Source of the DNA: Acidobacteriota bacterium
GTDB lineage: Bacteria > Acidobacteriota > Blastocatellia > Pyrinomonadales > Pyrinomonadaceae
Assembly (NCBI GenBank): GCA_963169175.1
Contig: CAUJFK010000182.1
Span: 1-12,223 of the forward strand
Direction of reading: 5' to 3'
Length of the DNA stretch: 12,223 bases
In this document: piece by piece, positions 1 to 7,253 of the stretch
How positions within the stretch are numbered: position 1 is the first letter of the stretch
How the letters are laid out: every line of letters begins with the position of its first letter
The notes under the pieces: model-generated
The model's database searches: none
The model's input: the letters and a program-made list of their open reading frames with translations, nothing else
Told to the model about the DNA's origin: nothing
Position numbers and translations under genes: made by a program

Positions 1-213
1 GACGTTGCCTGAGTGTCCGCCTGAATAGAACACGTAATACTCATCAATGTCTCCAGGCGCAACGTAGGTCATTGTCGCTGCTTCGGCGGCGCCGCCTCGT
101 TCCTGTTTGATCGCTGTTCGTCGTCCGCAGCTGCCGATGACCATCAGCGAAGCTAGAATAATTACTCCAATACCTATCCACAAAAATTTGGGCTTTTTTA
201 TCAGGTTTTTCAT
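1..213 (-). CDS. nosZ: Nitrous oxide reductase, Sec-type (clade II) N-terminus, partial
   Basis: This is the first 71 codons of a gene that runs off the left edge, open throughout. NosZ is the periplasmic copper enzyme that reduces N2O to N2. The segment at residues 50-71 (YVAPGDIDEYY, then FYSGGHSGNV) matches the conserved start of the NosZ beta-propeller domain as I know it. The N-terminus is a lysine-rich start, a hydrophobic stretch (about 10-27) and a possible lipobox ending at Cys29 (I-G-S-C). No twin-arginine motif is present, so export is Sec-type, which is the mark of clade II (atypical) NosZ rather than the Tat-exported clade I enzyme. ATG at 213 has an AGGAG ribosome site about 6 nt upstream. 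It starts 18 nt after the pentaheme cytochrome gene and is clearly in the same operon. The copper-site residues lie outside the window, so the catalytic identity rests on the N-terminus and the context. Confidence 0.82.
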   Translation of the reverse strand, partial: MKNLIKKPKFLWIGIGVIILASLMVIGSCGRRTAIKQERGGAAEAATMTYVAPGDIDEYYVFYSGGHSGNV

Positions 214-231
214 CTTTCTCCTTTATGTCCT

Positions 232-1440
232 CTACTTACCCGTTGGCATGGGGGAAGGAGAAGCATTTTTGATCTGCTGCTCCAGCTTTCGCTGATAGGC
301 AACTTTTAGTAGTGCGATCGCCTGCTGACGCTGTTCGGTCGTCAGCGGGATCTGTGTGGCTAAAACTACCGACATGGTTCCCGTAGGTTCCATCAGAAAA
401 TCGTCGAGCGTCCGGCCAAACCGGCTTTGAACATCAGTAACCGCATCAGATAGATCGGGGCCGATCTTGGCCGCTGAATCGACACCGAGCGATGTGACCG
501 AATGGCAGATGAAGCATTTGTTTTGAACGAAGAATGCTCCTTCGCCTTCGAGCATGCGTTTCTCCTTTTCGATCTCTTCCTGCGTGGGAACATCGCGAAG
601 CTGAACACCCGAAATGTAATTCGCCGGTATCGGCTCCTTCCGCCAGCTCATCACAAGCAGGGCAAGTGCCTGTGCGTCTTGTGACGAAAATCCGAAATTC
701 GGCATCACGCTGTCCGGTGAGACCATCTTTGGATTCTGGAAATGGGCGACCTGCCAGGCAAAGACCGAGTGGCGCCCAGTGAGCCGCCCGTAATCGAACT
801 GCTCGGTCGGCTTTTCACCTTCGAACGTTAGATCGGGTCCAATGATCCCGCCGCGGCCGTTGATCGTATGGCATGCCCTGCAGTCTTTCTGCTCCACCAA
901 CTTTTTGGCGGTGTTGATGTAGTCCATCCCCTTGGTCTCGCGGTCATAGCGATGGCATGAGTTACAGTTCATCTCCATCAAGGCCTTGGAGTTCTTGATC
1001 AGATACGCTTCACTAACCTCGGCACCGAGGACCGGTTCTTCCCAGTGCTCGACGTTGCCGTGAGCGTCGGGCAATATCGTTGAAAAACCTTGCCCGCCAT
1101 GGCACGACGTGCAGCCGTACGCCGTCAGCGGATGCTTTTCAAGTATCTCCTTCGGATGTGTCCGATACGGCTCCGGCGCGGTTTCCAGGCCCTTCCACTC
1201 AACGGCCTGGTGGCAGGTGATGCAGCGGTCAACGCGGTCAAGATCTTTGACCCAGATCTGCTGGATACCGGTTGGGACCTGTGCGGCACGCTCAGCACCG
1301 AATTTTTCAGTTACAAACTCCTTAAATTCCGCCTGATAGTCTGTCCAATCCATTCGGTTCTCGCGAAAGAAGACCCACGCCGTCAGTCCGAGCAGGGAAA
1401 GTCCCAGAACGTAGAGTTTGATCGCATCTTTGCTTAACAT
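232..1440 (-). CDS. Membrane-anchored pentaheme cytochrome c
   Basis: A 402-residue protein with five CxxCH heme c sites at residues 73-77, 110-114, 159-163, 187-191 and 309-313. One uncleaved N-terminal membrane helix (about 9-25) would anchor it on the periplasmic face. The first two sites are close together and followed by GGQG. The fourth and fifth lie in class I cytochrome c-like domains, each with a downstream Met candidate (Met246 in SVMPNFGF, and Met near 355). It sits between the cytochrome b gene and nosZ, with gaps of 25 and 18 nt. The likely role, inferred from position, is to take electrons from the Rieske/cytochrome b complex and pass them to NosZ directly or through a small carrier, in the place that cytochrome c1 holds in a bc1 complex. 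ATG at 1440 has AGGAG upstream at long spacing. I do not recognise a named family for the full architecture. Confidence 0.9.
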   Translation of the reverse strand: MLSKDAIKLYVLGLSLLGLTAWVFFRENRMDWTDYQAEFKEFVTEKFGAERAAQVPTGIQQIWVKDLDRVDRCITCHQAVEWKGLETAPEPYRTHPKEILEKHPLTAYGCTSCHGGQGFSTILPDAHGNVEHWEEPVLGAEVSEAYLIKNSKALMEMNCNSCHRYDRETKGMDYINTAKKLVEQKDCRACHTINGRGGIIGPDLTFEGEKPTEQFDYGRLTGRHSVFAWQVAHFQNPKMVSPDSVMPNFGFSSQDAQALALLVMSWRKEPIPANYISGVQLRDVPTQEEIEKEKRMLEGEGAFFVQNKCFICHSVTSLGVDSAAKIGPDLSDAVTDVQSRFGRTLDDFLMEPTGTMSVVLATQIPLTTEQRQQAIALLKVAYQRKLEQQIKNASPSPMPTGK

Positions 1441-1465
1441 TTCTTATCTCTCTCCTTGCTTCGGA

Positions 1466-2848
1466 TCAGAATTTTCGCGGCGTTTGCTCCCATTCCTGCC
1501 ACGGCATATAGATCTCCCAGAACGGCCCGCGCATAAACGTCCCGATAAAGGTCAGGATCAGGATCGCGACGATGATCAGCAAAAATATCCTGTTCTGCCA
1601 TTTGCGTTCTTTCGGGAACCAGCGGCCGATCGAACTGACCGGCGATTTGTCAAAATAAGGCCAGAGAACCGCGGCAAGCACGAGAACTCCGGGCAAAATA
1701 ATGCCGCCGATCAACGCGCCGTTGATCGTGAATCCGCCGATGGTGAATGTCGTGATCGTGACCAGTTCCTGAAGCCACAGGAAGTACCACGGCGCCTTTG
1801 CTGGATTTGGCGTGACAGCGGGATTTGCGGCCTCTTCAAGCGGGGCTTTCACGATCAACGTCAGAACGATCGAGGCGACGAGCGTCGCAAGCGTGACAAC
1901 GGCCAGCCTCACGGTCAGATACGGTGACGATGGCACCTTGTCCTTTTCGTCATCGACCATCACATTGCGGACATCGACCGCCGTTCCGCCCGTGATGCCA
2001 AGCAGCGAATAGGTCTTGCTCGCGATCGCCGGCCTTTCTTCTTTCTTCGCCTCTTCGTACCGCTTTTCGACACACGCCAGCCCGCCGTCCTTTCGCACAC
2101 GCCACATGTGATAGCTAACAAGCCAAAGCGTCGCAAGCGGCAGAACGAAACAGTGAAGGACGTAAAAGCGGATCAATGTTGCCTGTTCTATCGTTGTTCC
2201 GCCAAGCAGAATAAAGCGTGTCGGTTCACCGAACACCGGTGCCGAACTCGCGATATTTGTACCGACCGTGATCGCCCAGTAAGCCAACTGGTCCCACGGC
2301 AAAAGATAGCCAGTGAACGAGAGCAGCAGCGTTATCAGCAGCAGCGCCACACCGATGATCCAGTTGAGCGGGCGGTTCTGGCCGACAGCTTTTCGTCCGT
2401 TCTTAAATGCTCCGGTCAGAAAGACGCGGACCATGTGCAGGAACACCACGGCAACCATCAGGTGCGCCCCGATCCGGTGCAGCCCGCGAAGGAACCATCC
2501 GTAGCTTGTCGAAAACTCCAGGTCTTTGACCGAAAGATAGGCACGCTCGACCGACGGCACGTACAGAAACATCAGAACGCCGCCGGTTATCGTCAGGATC
2601 AGGAACAGCACGGCCGAGATGGTACCGAGCCAGAACGAATAACCCCACGAGAGGCTTTCGAGGCTGACCTTGGCCGGGAACCAGTGGAGAACGAAATTTC
2701 GAACGATCGCGTCTCCGGCTTCGCGTTTAGTTTCGGGACGCCAGGTCCATGTGAGCTTTTCCCAAGCCGGTTTCAGCCTCAGTTTATCGCGCAGCATCAC
2801 CAATAGGGTTGATCTGGTCTTCGTTTCCGAAATCAATTCTGTCGCCAT
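1466..2848 (-). CDS. Cytochrome b (b6/subunit IV fusion type) of a Rieske/cytochrome b complex
   Basis: A 460-residue membrane protein and the di-heme b core of a quinol-oxidising complex. The heme-ligand histidine pairs are His124/His138 in helix B and His232/His247 in helix D. The 15-residue spacing of the second pair is the cytochrome b6 pattern; bc1 has 14. After helix D come about three more helices (314-334, 373-396, 421-439), so the total of roughly seven looks like b6 fused to subunit IV. The Qo-site motif that is PEWY in mitochondria reads APWY at 352-355, so Pro replaces the usual Glu. An extended polar N-terminus (1-60) and a long cytoplasmic loop (248-310) make it longer than b6 plus subunit IV. 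It lies between the small membrane protein and the cytochrome c gene, in an operon with a Rieske protein and nosZ. Confidence 0.93.
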   Translation of the reverse strand: MATELISETKTRSTLLVMLRDKLRLKPAWEKLTWTWRPETKREAGDAIVRNFVLHWFPAKVSLESLSWGYSFWLGTISAVLFLILTITGGVLMFLYVPSVERAYLSVKDLEFSTSYGWFLRGLHRIGAHLMVAVVFLHMVRVFLTGAFKNGRKAVGQNRPLNWIIGVALLLITLLLSFTGYLLPWDQLAYWAITVGTNIASSAPVFGEPTRFILLGGTTIEQATLIRFYVLHCFVLPLATLWLVSYHMWRVRKDGGLACVEKRYEEAKKEERPAIASKTYSLLGITGGTAVDVRNVMVDDEKDKVPSSPYLTVRLAVVTLATLVASIVLTLIVKAPLEEAANPAVTPNPAKAPWYFLWLQELVTITTFTIGGFTINGALIGGIILPGVLVLAAVLWPYFDKSPVSSIGRWFPKERKWQNRIFLLIIVAILILTFIGTFMRGPFWEIYMPWQEWEQTPRKF

Positions 2849-2868
2849 AATTTATCTCGCAGTCACGA

Positions 2869-3381
2869 TCAATGGTCGTCGTTTTTTGTCTTTTCCTGCT
2901 TCTGGTCGGAAGTTCGATTCTCCTGCTGCGGAGCAGCACCTCCCGTCCGAATTTCGCTGTGTCGGATCGGGCCTCCCAGGCTTGCTGTCCGGGCCATCAG
3001 TCCGGCAGATACGATCCCGATCACCAACGCTGCCAAAACAAGCCATTTGGCGGCCGAAGACTTGATCTTCATAAAAATAAATCCGAGAAGCGAGACCGCA
3101 CCGGTGACCATCATAAAGATCATTGCAAGTTTTGCCGCGTCTTCATGCAGTTCGATCAGGTCATGGCTAACGCCCGCTAAATGCTCAACACCTTCTTCCG
3201 CGGGTTCGCCCGTCAAATAGACAGGAATCGTAACCAACGCAGAAAAGACAAGCAGCAGGAGCGATACGTTCTTTAGCTCATCGCTCTTCCGGAACATCGC
3301 GTAGGCCAGCAGCAGCACTCCAAAAATGCCCCCAAGCACCGGGATGTGATTTAGTAAAAGATGTAGGTAGACCGAATCCAT
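2869..3381 (-). CDS. Small polytopic membrane protein (DUF2231-like) in the Rieske/cytochrome b operon
   Basis: A 170-residue integral membrane protein with about four hydrophobic helices and a charged, Gln/Lys-rich tail at the C-terminus. The opening segment (LHLLLNHIPVLGG) carries a His pair in the first helix and resembles DUF2231-type proteins, some of which accompany heme-containing respiratory modules. Further His residues occur after helix 2 (HLAGVSHDLIELHED). Whether it binds heme b or quinone is not shown by the sequence. I chose ATG 3381 because GAGG lies 8 nt upstream. The alternative GTG at 3390 adds three residues but overlaps that ribosome site. It lies between the Rieske and cytochrome b genes, 20-32 nt from each, so it is probably an accessory subunit of the complex. 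Confidence 0.8.
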   Translation of the reverse strand: MDSVYLHLLLNHIPVLGGIFGVLLLAYAMFRKSDELKNVSLLLLVFSALVTIPVYLTGEPAEEGVEHLAGVSHDLIELHEDAAKLAMIFMMVTGAVSLLGFIFMKIKSSAAKWLVLAALVIGIVSAGLMARTASLGGPIRHSEIRTGGAAPQQENRTSDQKQEKTKNDDH

Positions 3382-3413
3382 AAGATTCACCTCATAAAAG
3401 ACTTTCAGGCCAT

Positions 3414-4013
3414 TTAAGTAGTCAGCCGGTAATCCTGTTCAACCTTCTTGGCCATATCAACGATCAACTGGCCGTCGTCGGGCGAAACTTCAAGGTTGAA
3501 ATAATCCAATGGCCTCGGCGCGGGACCGGCATAATTTGTGCCGTCACCGTAATATTTTGAGCCGTGGCACGGGCAGTGAAATTCGACCTGTTCTTCGATC
3601 TCTTTGCCGCCGGCCGTGACCTTTTTCGGCTGGTTGAGCTTGACCATCTTCACCGTGCAGCCGAGATGCGTACACGCTGCAGAGATGGCGTGGAACGTAT
3701 TTTGCTGACGGAAAATGAAGAGCCGCTTTTCTTCAAGAAATGTGCCGCCATCGGTGAATTTATCGAGGGTGCCGACCTTAAATTTTTGCGGCGGCTCATA
3801 TAAAACATTCGGGAAAAGCGAACGCAGCATCGCATACATTTGGCCGCCGAGGGCAACCAGTACGGCCGAGATGCCGAGCGTCTTTAGAAACCCGCGTCGC
3901 GAGGCCTTTCCGATAAGCTCCACGTTCTTTGCGGGCCCGCCCACAATCGGATCATTTTCCTGAGCGTCGAGGATCTCTGCTTTTATCTCATCGAGCGGCT
4001 TCTGTTTCTTCAT
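3414..4013 (-). CDS. Rieske [2Fe-2S] protein, Tat-targeted
   Basis: A 199-residue Rieske iron-sulfur protein, which takes the first electron from quinol in the Qo site of the cytochrome b complex. The cluster is held by CTHLGC (Cys114, His116) and CPCHGS (Cys147, His150), and Cys119 and Cys149 form the usual disulfide. A long polar N-terminus precedes a twin-arginine signal at about 38-44 (S-R-R-x-F-L-K) and a single hydrophobic helix (about 45-64) that would stay as the membrane anchor. The C-terminal domain has the expected PAPRPLDYF loop. Its start overlaps the end of the upstream oxidoreductase gene by 26 nt, which indicates coupled translation. The neighbours mark it as the Rieske subunit of the same complex as the cytochrome b. 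Confidence 0.95.
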   Translation of the reverse strand: MKKQKPLDEIKAEILDAQENDPIVGGPAKNVELIGKASRRGFLKTLGISAVLVALGGQMYAMLRSLFPNVLYEPPQKFKVGTLDKFTDGGTFLEEKRLFIFRQQNTFHAISAACTHLGCTVKMVKLNQPKKVTAGGKEIEEQVEFHCPCHGSKYYGDGTNYAGPAPRPLDYFNLEVSPDDGQLIVDMAKKVEQDYRLTT

Positions 4014-5922
4014 AGTAGAAAACCTCCATCGTCATCGCGTCGGTCGGGCAGCGGATTGCGCACAGCCCGCACCTGATACATTTATCGTCGTCCTTGAGCA
4101 TTGCTGAAAGCGTAGTTTCGTCCGCAAAGCCGCCCGCCGCGATCGCCTGTTCTTTTGTGCCTTCGGGTAGGTCGAGTTTGTCCAGCGAAACAAGCGTTAG
4201 GCAAGATTCCGGGCACACATCAACGCAGCGGTTGCACAGAACGCACTTTTGCGGATCGTAGATCGTTTGAATATGGCACGAGAGGCAGCGTTCGGCCTGA
4301 AGCCGCGCTTCCTCTTCGTCATAGCCGCTTTCGACCTCTGAAATTCCGGTTCGGCGGTCAAGCGAGACGGTCGGCGGAGCCTCGCGTTCGCACTTTTCAT
4401 AATCCTCCGGCATCCGGTACGTGTAGGTCGGGATCTTCTCGACACGCAGGCTGAAATGCGTAGTGCTGCCCGGCCCTCGGAGATAATCGTCAACCGAAAG
4501 TGCGGCCTGTTTTCCGTTCGCAACCGCCTCGATCAGATTCCCTGGGCCAACAGCCACGTCGCCGCCGGAGAAAAGTCCGGGAGCCGAAGTTGTAAGGGTT
4601 TTGGGATCGACCTTGATGCCGCCCGCGGGCGTGAGTTCGACATTGTCGTCAGGCTTCAGGAACGAAAGGTCTGCCTGCTGGCCGATCGCGAGAACGACCG
4701 AATCGGCTTCGAGTGTTTCCGTGATGGTGTCGTCAAATTGAGGATTGAATCGTCCATCGTCGTCGAAAACGCGTGAAACGCCTCGAAGCTCGACCTTTGT
4801 CAAACGTCCGTTCTCCCCGATAAACCGCCGCGCCGAACGCGAGGGATGGAAAGTTACGCCTTCTTTGTGTGCCTCGTGAAATTCCTCCTGCCCTTGCGCC
4901 GTTCGGACAACCGGAAGCTCGCTGATCGCTTCGAGGCTGATCATTCGAACATCGGTCGAACCCGACCGGATGGCTGAACGAGCGGCGTCCATTGCGGATT
5001 TTATTTCACCGCCCGCCAACTCGCTGCCTTCACCTTCGGCAACATCGTCAAGTCCGCGACGCAATGCCATGCGGGCAGCGTCAAACGCAACAAAGCCGCC
5101 GCCGATGACTAGGACCTTTTTCCCAAGGTCAACGCGGTAGCCGTTATTGATATTGAGTAGATAATCGACGGCCTTTACGACGCCGTCCAACTCGACGCCT
5201 TCGATACTAAGGTCGCGGCCCTTTTGCACGCCGACGCTTAAGAAAACGGCTTTATAGCCCGCGTTCCGCAATGCCGCGAGCCCGAATTCCGAATTAAGCG
5301 GCGTATTGTATTTAATCTCGACGCCGAGGCTTTTGATCTTTGAAATCTCTTTTTCGATGATCTGCCGCGGCAAACGAAATTCCGGTATGCCGTGATACAT
5401 CATTCCGCCCGGAATTGCCGAGGCCTCAAAGACGGTCACCTCATAACCCATCAACGCAAGATCGTGGGCACAAGAAACGCCGGCGGGGCCGGCGCCAATA
5501 ACAGCAACTTTTTCTTCGCGTTTGAATTTGCGTTTGCTTGTTTCGAGTATCGGCAGATGCCAGCGGACCTTGTTGCCTGCTTCCTTGCCGCCCTCGAACA
5601 AAGTGTCCTGCGTTGCGGGCTCCATTGATTCGATACCGTATTTTTCGGTCACGAACCGCTTAAGTGCCCGAATGCTCACGGGAGCATCGATCTTCCCTCG
5701 CCTGCACGCATCTTCGCACGGTGCGGCGCATACGCGGCCGCAGATAGACGCGAGCGGATTAGGCGAACGTGCAACGAGATATGCTCCCTCATAATCGCCC
5801 TGTGCGATCATCTGCACATATCTGCCCGCATCCGTTTTCACCGGACAGGCAGCCTGGCACGGGATCATATTCTTCCAAAATTCAACATCCGGAATTATTG
5901 TCTTGAATTTGGGATCGCTCAT
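3988..5922 (-). CDS. GltD-like FAD/NAD(P)-binding oxidoreductase with N- and C-terminal Fe-S clusters
   Basis: About 644 residues from ATG 5922. Domains in order (numbered from a TTG at 6036, 38 residues further upstream): an N-terminal cysteine region (Cys60, 64, 99, 103, 107, 111) like that of glutamate synthase small subunit and NfnB; an FAD-binding GAGPAG at 181-186; an NAD(P)-binding GGGFVA at 312-317; the closing GGDVA/GNLIEAVANGKQAA segment at 491-512; and a ferredoxin-like tail with two 4Cys sets (598/601/604/608 and 653/656/659/663). It lacks any glutamate synthase partner. It lies first in the operon and overlaps the Rieske gene, so it probably passes electrons between NAD(P)H and the membrane complex on the cytoplasmic side (inference). 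The start is uncertain: TTG 6036 has a distant GGAG and would add a very basic 38-residue extension. I prefer ATG 5922 because the family-like sequence begins just after it. Confidence 0.88.
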   Translation of the reverse strand: MSDPKFKTIIPDVEFWKNMIPCQAACPVKTDAGRYVQMIAQGDYEGAYLVARSPNPLASICGRVCAAPCEDACRRGKIDAPVSIRALKRFVTEKYGIESMEPATQDTLFEGGKEAGNKVRWHLPILETSKRKFKREEKVAVIGAGPAGVSCAHDLALMGYEVTVFEASAIPGGMMYHGIPEFRLPRQIIEKEISKIKSLGVEIKYNTPLNSEFGLAALRNAGYKAVFLSVGVQKGRDLSIEGVELDGVVKAVDYLLNINNGYRVDLGKKVLVIGGGFVAFDAARMALRRGLDDVAEGEGSELAGGEIKSAMDAARSAIRSGSTDVRMISLEAISELPVVRTAQGQEEFHEAHKEGVTFHPSRSARRFIGENGRLTKVELRGVSRVFDDDGRFNPQFDDTITETLEADSVVLAIGQQADLSFLKPDDNVELTPAGGIKVDPKTLTTSAPGLFSGGDVAVGPGNLIEAVANGKQAALSVDDYLRGPGSTTHFSLRVEKIPTYTYRMPEDYEKCEREAPPTVSLDRRTGISEVESGYDEEEARLQAERCLSCHIQTIYDPQKCVLCNRCVDVCPESCLTLVSLDKLDLPEGTKEQAIAAGGFADETTLSAMLKDDDKCIRCGLCAIRCPTDAMTMEVFYYEETEAAR

Positions 5923-6121
5923 AAGATCGGTCGAACCTTTAATTTTGCGATATCGCTTAACCTTTCGAACAAGACGCTTCGATAGCCGCCCGAGTGAAGT
6001 TTCACCCGGCCTTGGGCCACGCCAGCCTGGCTTCAAAAGCTATTTGAGTTCTCCGCGAAAAATCCCACGCCATAGCGCTTATTGATTCGCGGTCAGGAAG
6101 CTCGAGATCGATCTCCACAGA

Positions 6122-6143
6122 GTCAGCTTTGAAAAGAGCTGAC
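6122..6143 (-). promoter_or_regulatory. Leader hairpin of the respiratory operon
   Basis: A perfect 7-bp inverted repeat, GTCAGCT at 6122-6128 and AGCTGAC at 6137-6143, with an 8-nt loop. It lies between the candidate promoter and the first gene, next to the 12-base palindrome GAGATCGATCTC (6104-6115). It could be an mRNA leader structure or an operator; no U-tract follows, so it is not a classical terminator. Confidence 0.35.
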
Positions 6144-6242
6144 CAGGATCGAAATTGAAAACCATGCCTGCAATGCCTCTATGACCGATGCGTGGACCTG
6201 CCGGACGTCTTGATTTATAAGCTGTTTTATAAGATCGCTTCA

Positions 6243-6273
6243 TTTATAAACACCCTGGTCGTTTTCCTGTCAA
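6243..6273 (-). promoter_or_regulatory. Candidate sigma-70 promoter for the respiratory operon
   Basis: On the minus strand, a perfect -35 TTGACA (6268-6273) is followed after 19 nt by TATAAA (6243-6248), five of six matches to TATAAT. The spacer is 2 nt longer than ideal. It would give a leader of roughly 200-300 nt before the first gene. Two more TTTATAA copies lie just downstream, possibly alternative -10 elements. Confidence 0.4.
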
Positions 6274-6568
6274 TGTCAGATGACGGCCATTCCGTTCATC
6301 GTTCATCCTTTGCATCAGGACAGAATTTCTGCTTTCCCGTCTATGGGGTATGCAAATCATATTCCGCACGGATCAGGCTGAATTTATTGGTGTCGGAGAA
6401 TGATCTGATCGCGATTTTACGGGCAGAAACTGTTGGAAGCGGAATTTGAACGGCGGATTCGGACCTGAATGCGGGTACTCGCACTCAAGACGATCAGGAT
6501 GCTCGTGGAGGTTGTTGGTGCGGACGGAAAAGGCGAAAAGTCCTATTCGGATGTCAGGCTTGTTGACG

Positions 6569-6586
6569 GCCGCGCATGAACGCGGC
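6569..6586 (-). terminator. GC hairpin after nadD, possible weak terminator
   Basis: A perfect 6-bp stem, GCCGCG (6569-6574) and CGCGGC (6581-6586), with a 6-nt loop, begins 8 nt past the nadD stop codon. There is no U-run after it on the minus strand, so it may be a weak terminator, a Rho-assisted 3' end or a processing stop. Confidence 0.35.
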
Positions 6587-6593
6587 ACTTGCC

Positions 6594-7253
6594 TTAGGTG
6601 TACAGGCGGTATTTTGTGATGTATTCGGCAACCTCGGCCGGAATATCCTCTTTTCGATCAAGATGGCCGTCGCTGAGGTCGAGCCGCAGTTCGGTTGCGG
6701 ATGCGTCGTATTGAATCGCGTTCGTGACAAAGATCCGCCGCTCGTGAGTGTCTTCGAGTGCAGATGGCCTGCCCGAACGCAGATCAACTATCCGCTCTCG
6801 AACTCTGTCCGTCACATGATCAAACGAAATATCGTATCCAGGACGTGTTACCACAATATGATCGGCAGAAAGCAGAACGCTTTCCCACTCACGCCAGGTG
6901 CGAATATCGGTCCAGGAATCCGCCCCCATAACGAAAAAGACACGCGATCCCGGATGCATTGCCTGGAGTTCCGGCAGGGTGTCGATAGTGAATCGCTTTT
7001 CCCGCTTTTCAAGTTCCAGGAAGGAGATGGAGATCTTCGGATCTGTCCTCGTTGCCAGGCACATCATGGCAACACGATGGTAAGCGGAGGTTGGCGGCCG
7101 GTCCGGTTTGTGCGGCGCGTGGAACGCGGGAAGAAAAAAGAAACGGTCCAGGCCGAAAAGATCGATCAACGCGCGAGCGATCGACAAGTGCCCGTTATGG
7201 ACCGGATCGAACGTGCCGCCAAAATATGCGATCCTTTGCATACGCTCAGGCAT
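6594..7253 (-). CDS. nadD: Nicotinate-nucleotide adenylyltransferase
   Basis: A 219-residue NadD, the cytoplasmic enzyme that transfers AMP from ATP to nicotinate mononucleotide in NAD synthesis. The nucleotidyltransferase signature is complete: GGTFDPVHNGH (residues 12-22, with the HxGH motif), FLPAFHAPHK (about 40-49), the MGADSW segment at 109-114, and an ISxTxxR-like motif at 184-190 reading ASATELR. The length is normal for the family. ATG at 7253 overlaps the end of obgE by 8 nt and has AGG 6 nt upstream; a second in-frame ATG (7241) is possible. The obg-nadD arrangement is common in bacteria and implies cotranscription. Serine in the usual ISxTxxR motif is kept, although the first residue is Ala rather than Ile. 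Confidence 0.96.
   Translation of the reverse strand: MPERMQRIAYFGGTFDPVHNGHLSIARALIDLFGLDRFFFLPAFHAPHKPDRPPTSAYHRVAMMCLATRTDPKISISFLELEKREKRFTIDTLPELQAMHPGSRVFFVMGADSWTDIRTWREWESVLLSADHIVVTRPGYDISFDHVTDRVRERIVDLRSGRPSALEDTHERRIFVTNAIQYDASATELRLDLSDGHLDRKEDIPAEVAEYITKYRLYT

Larger units (their letters stand above)
6037..6593. other. Intergenic region between nadD and the respiratory operon
   Basis: About 560 bases without a convincing gene. It holds a candidate minus-strand promoter (6243-6273), a palindrome at 6104-6115 (GAGATCGATCTC), a hairpin at 6122-6143, three copies of TTTATAA starting at 6214, 6226 and 6243, and a GC hairpin just after nadD. A 36-codon plus-strand frame (6469-6579, ATG to TGA) and a minus-strand frame at about 6020-6190 read like plausible peptides, but neither has a good ribosome site. 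No FNR-type box (TTGAT-N4-ATCAA) was found. Confidence 0.6.

Noticed and set aside
6060..6095. TTGAT half site resembling an FNR/NNR box upstream of the nos operon
   Set aside because: The second half does not match ATCAA, so it is not a credible FNR-type site.
6020..6190. Minus-strand frame upstream of the oxidoreductase gene (contains VEIDLELPDRES)
   Set aside because: It lacks an ATG at a sensible place and would overlap the oxidoreductase N-terminus in another frame. Base use at third positions is neutral.
6469..6579. A 36-codon plus-strand frame with a protein-like sequence (starts MRVLALKTIRML)
   Set aside because: It starts directly after an in-frame stop, has no ribosome site and ends inside the hairpin after nadD. 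It might be the end of a decayed gene, but this cannot be shown here.
6192..6588. Open frames of 85 codons (plus, 6192-6449) and 71 codons (minus, 6373-6588)
   Set aside because: No ribosome site, no recognisable domain and unlike the codon use of the neighbours. The plus frame crosses the promoter region of the respiratory operon.
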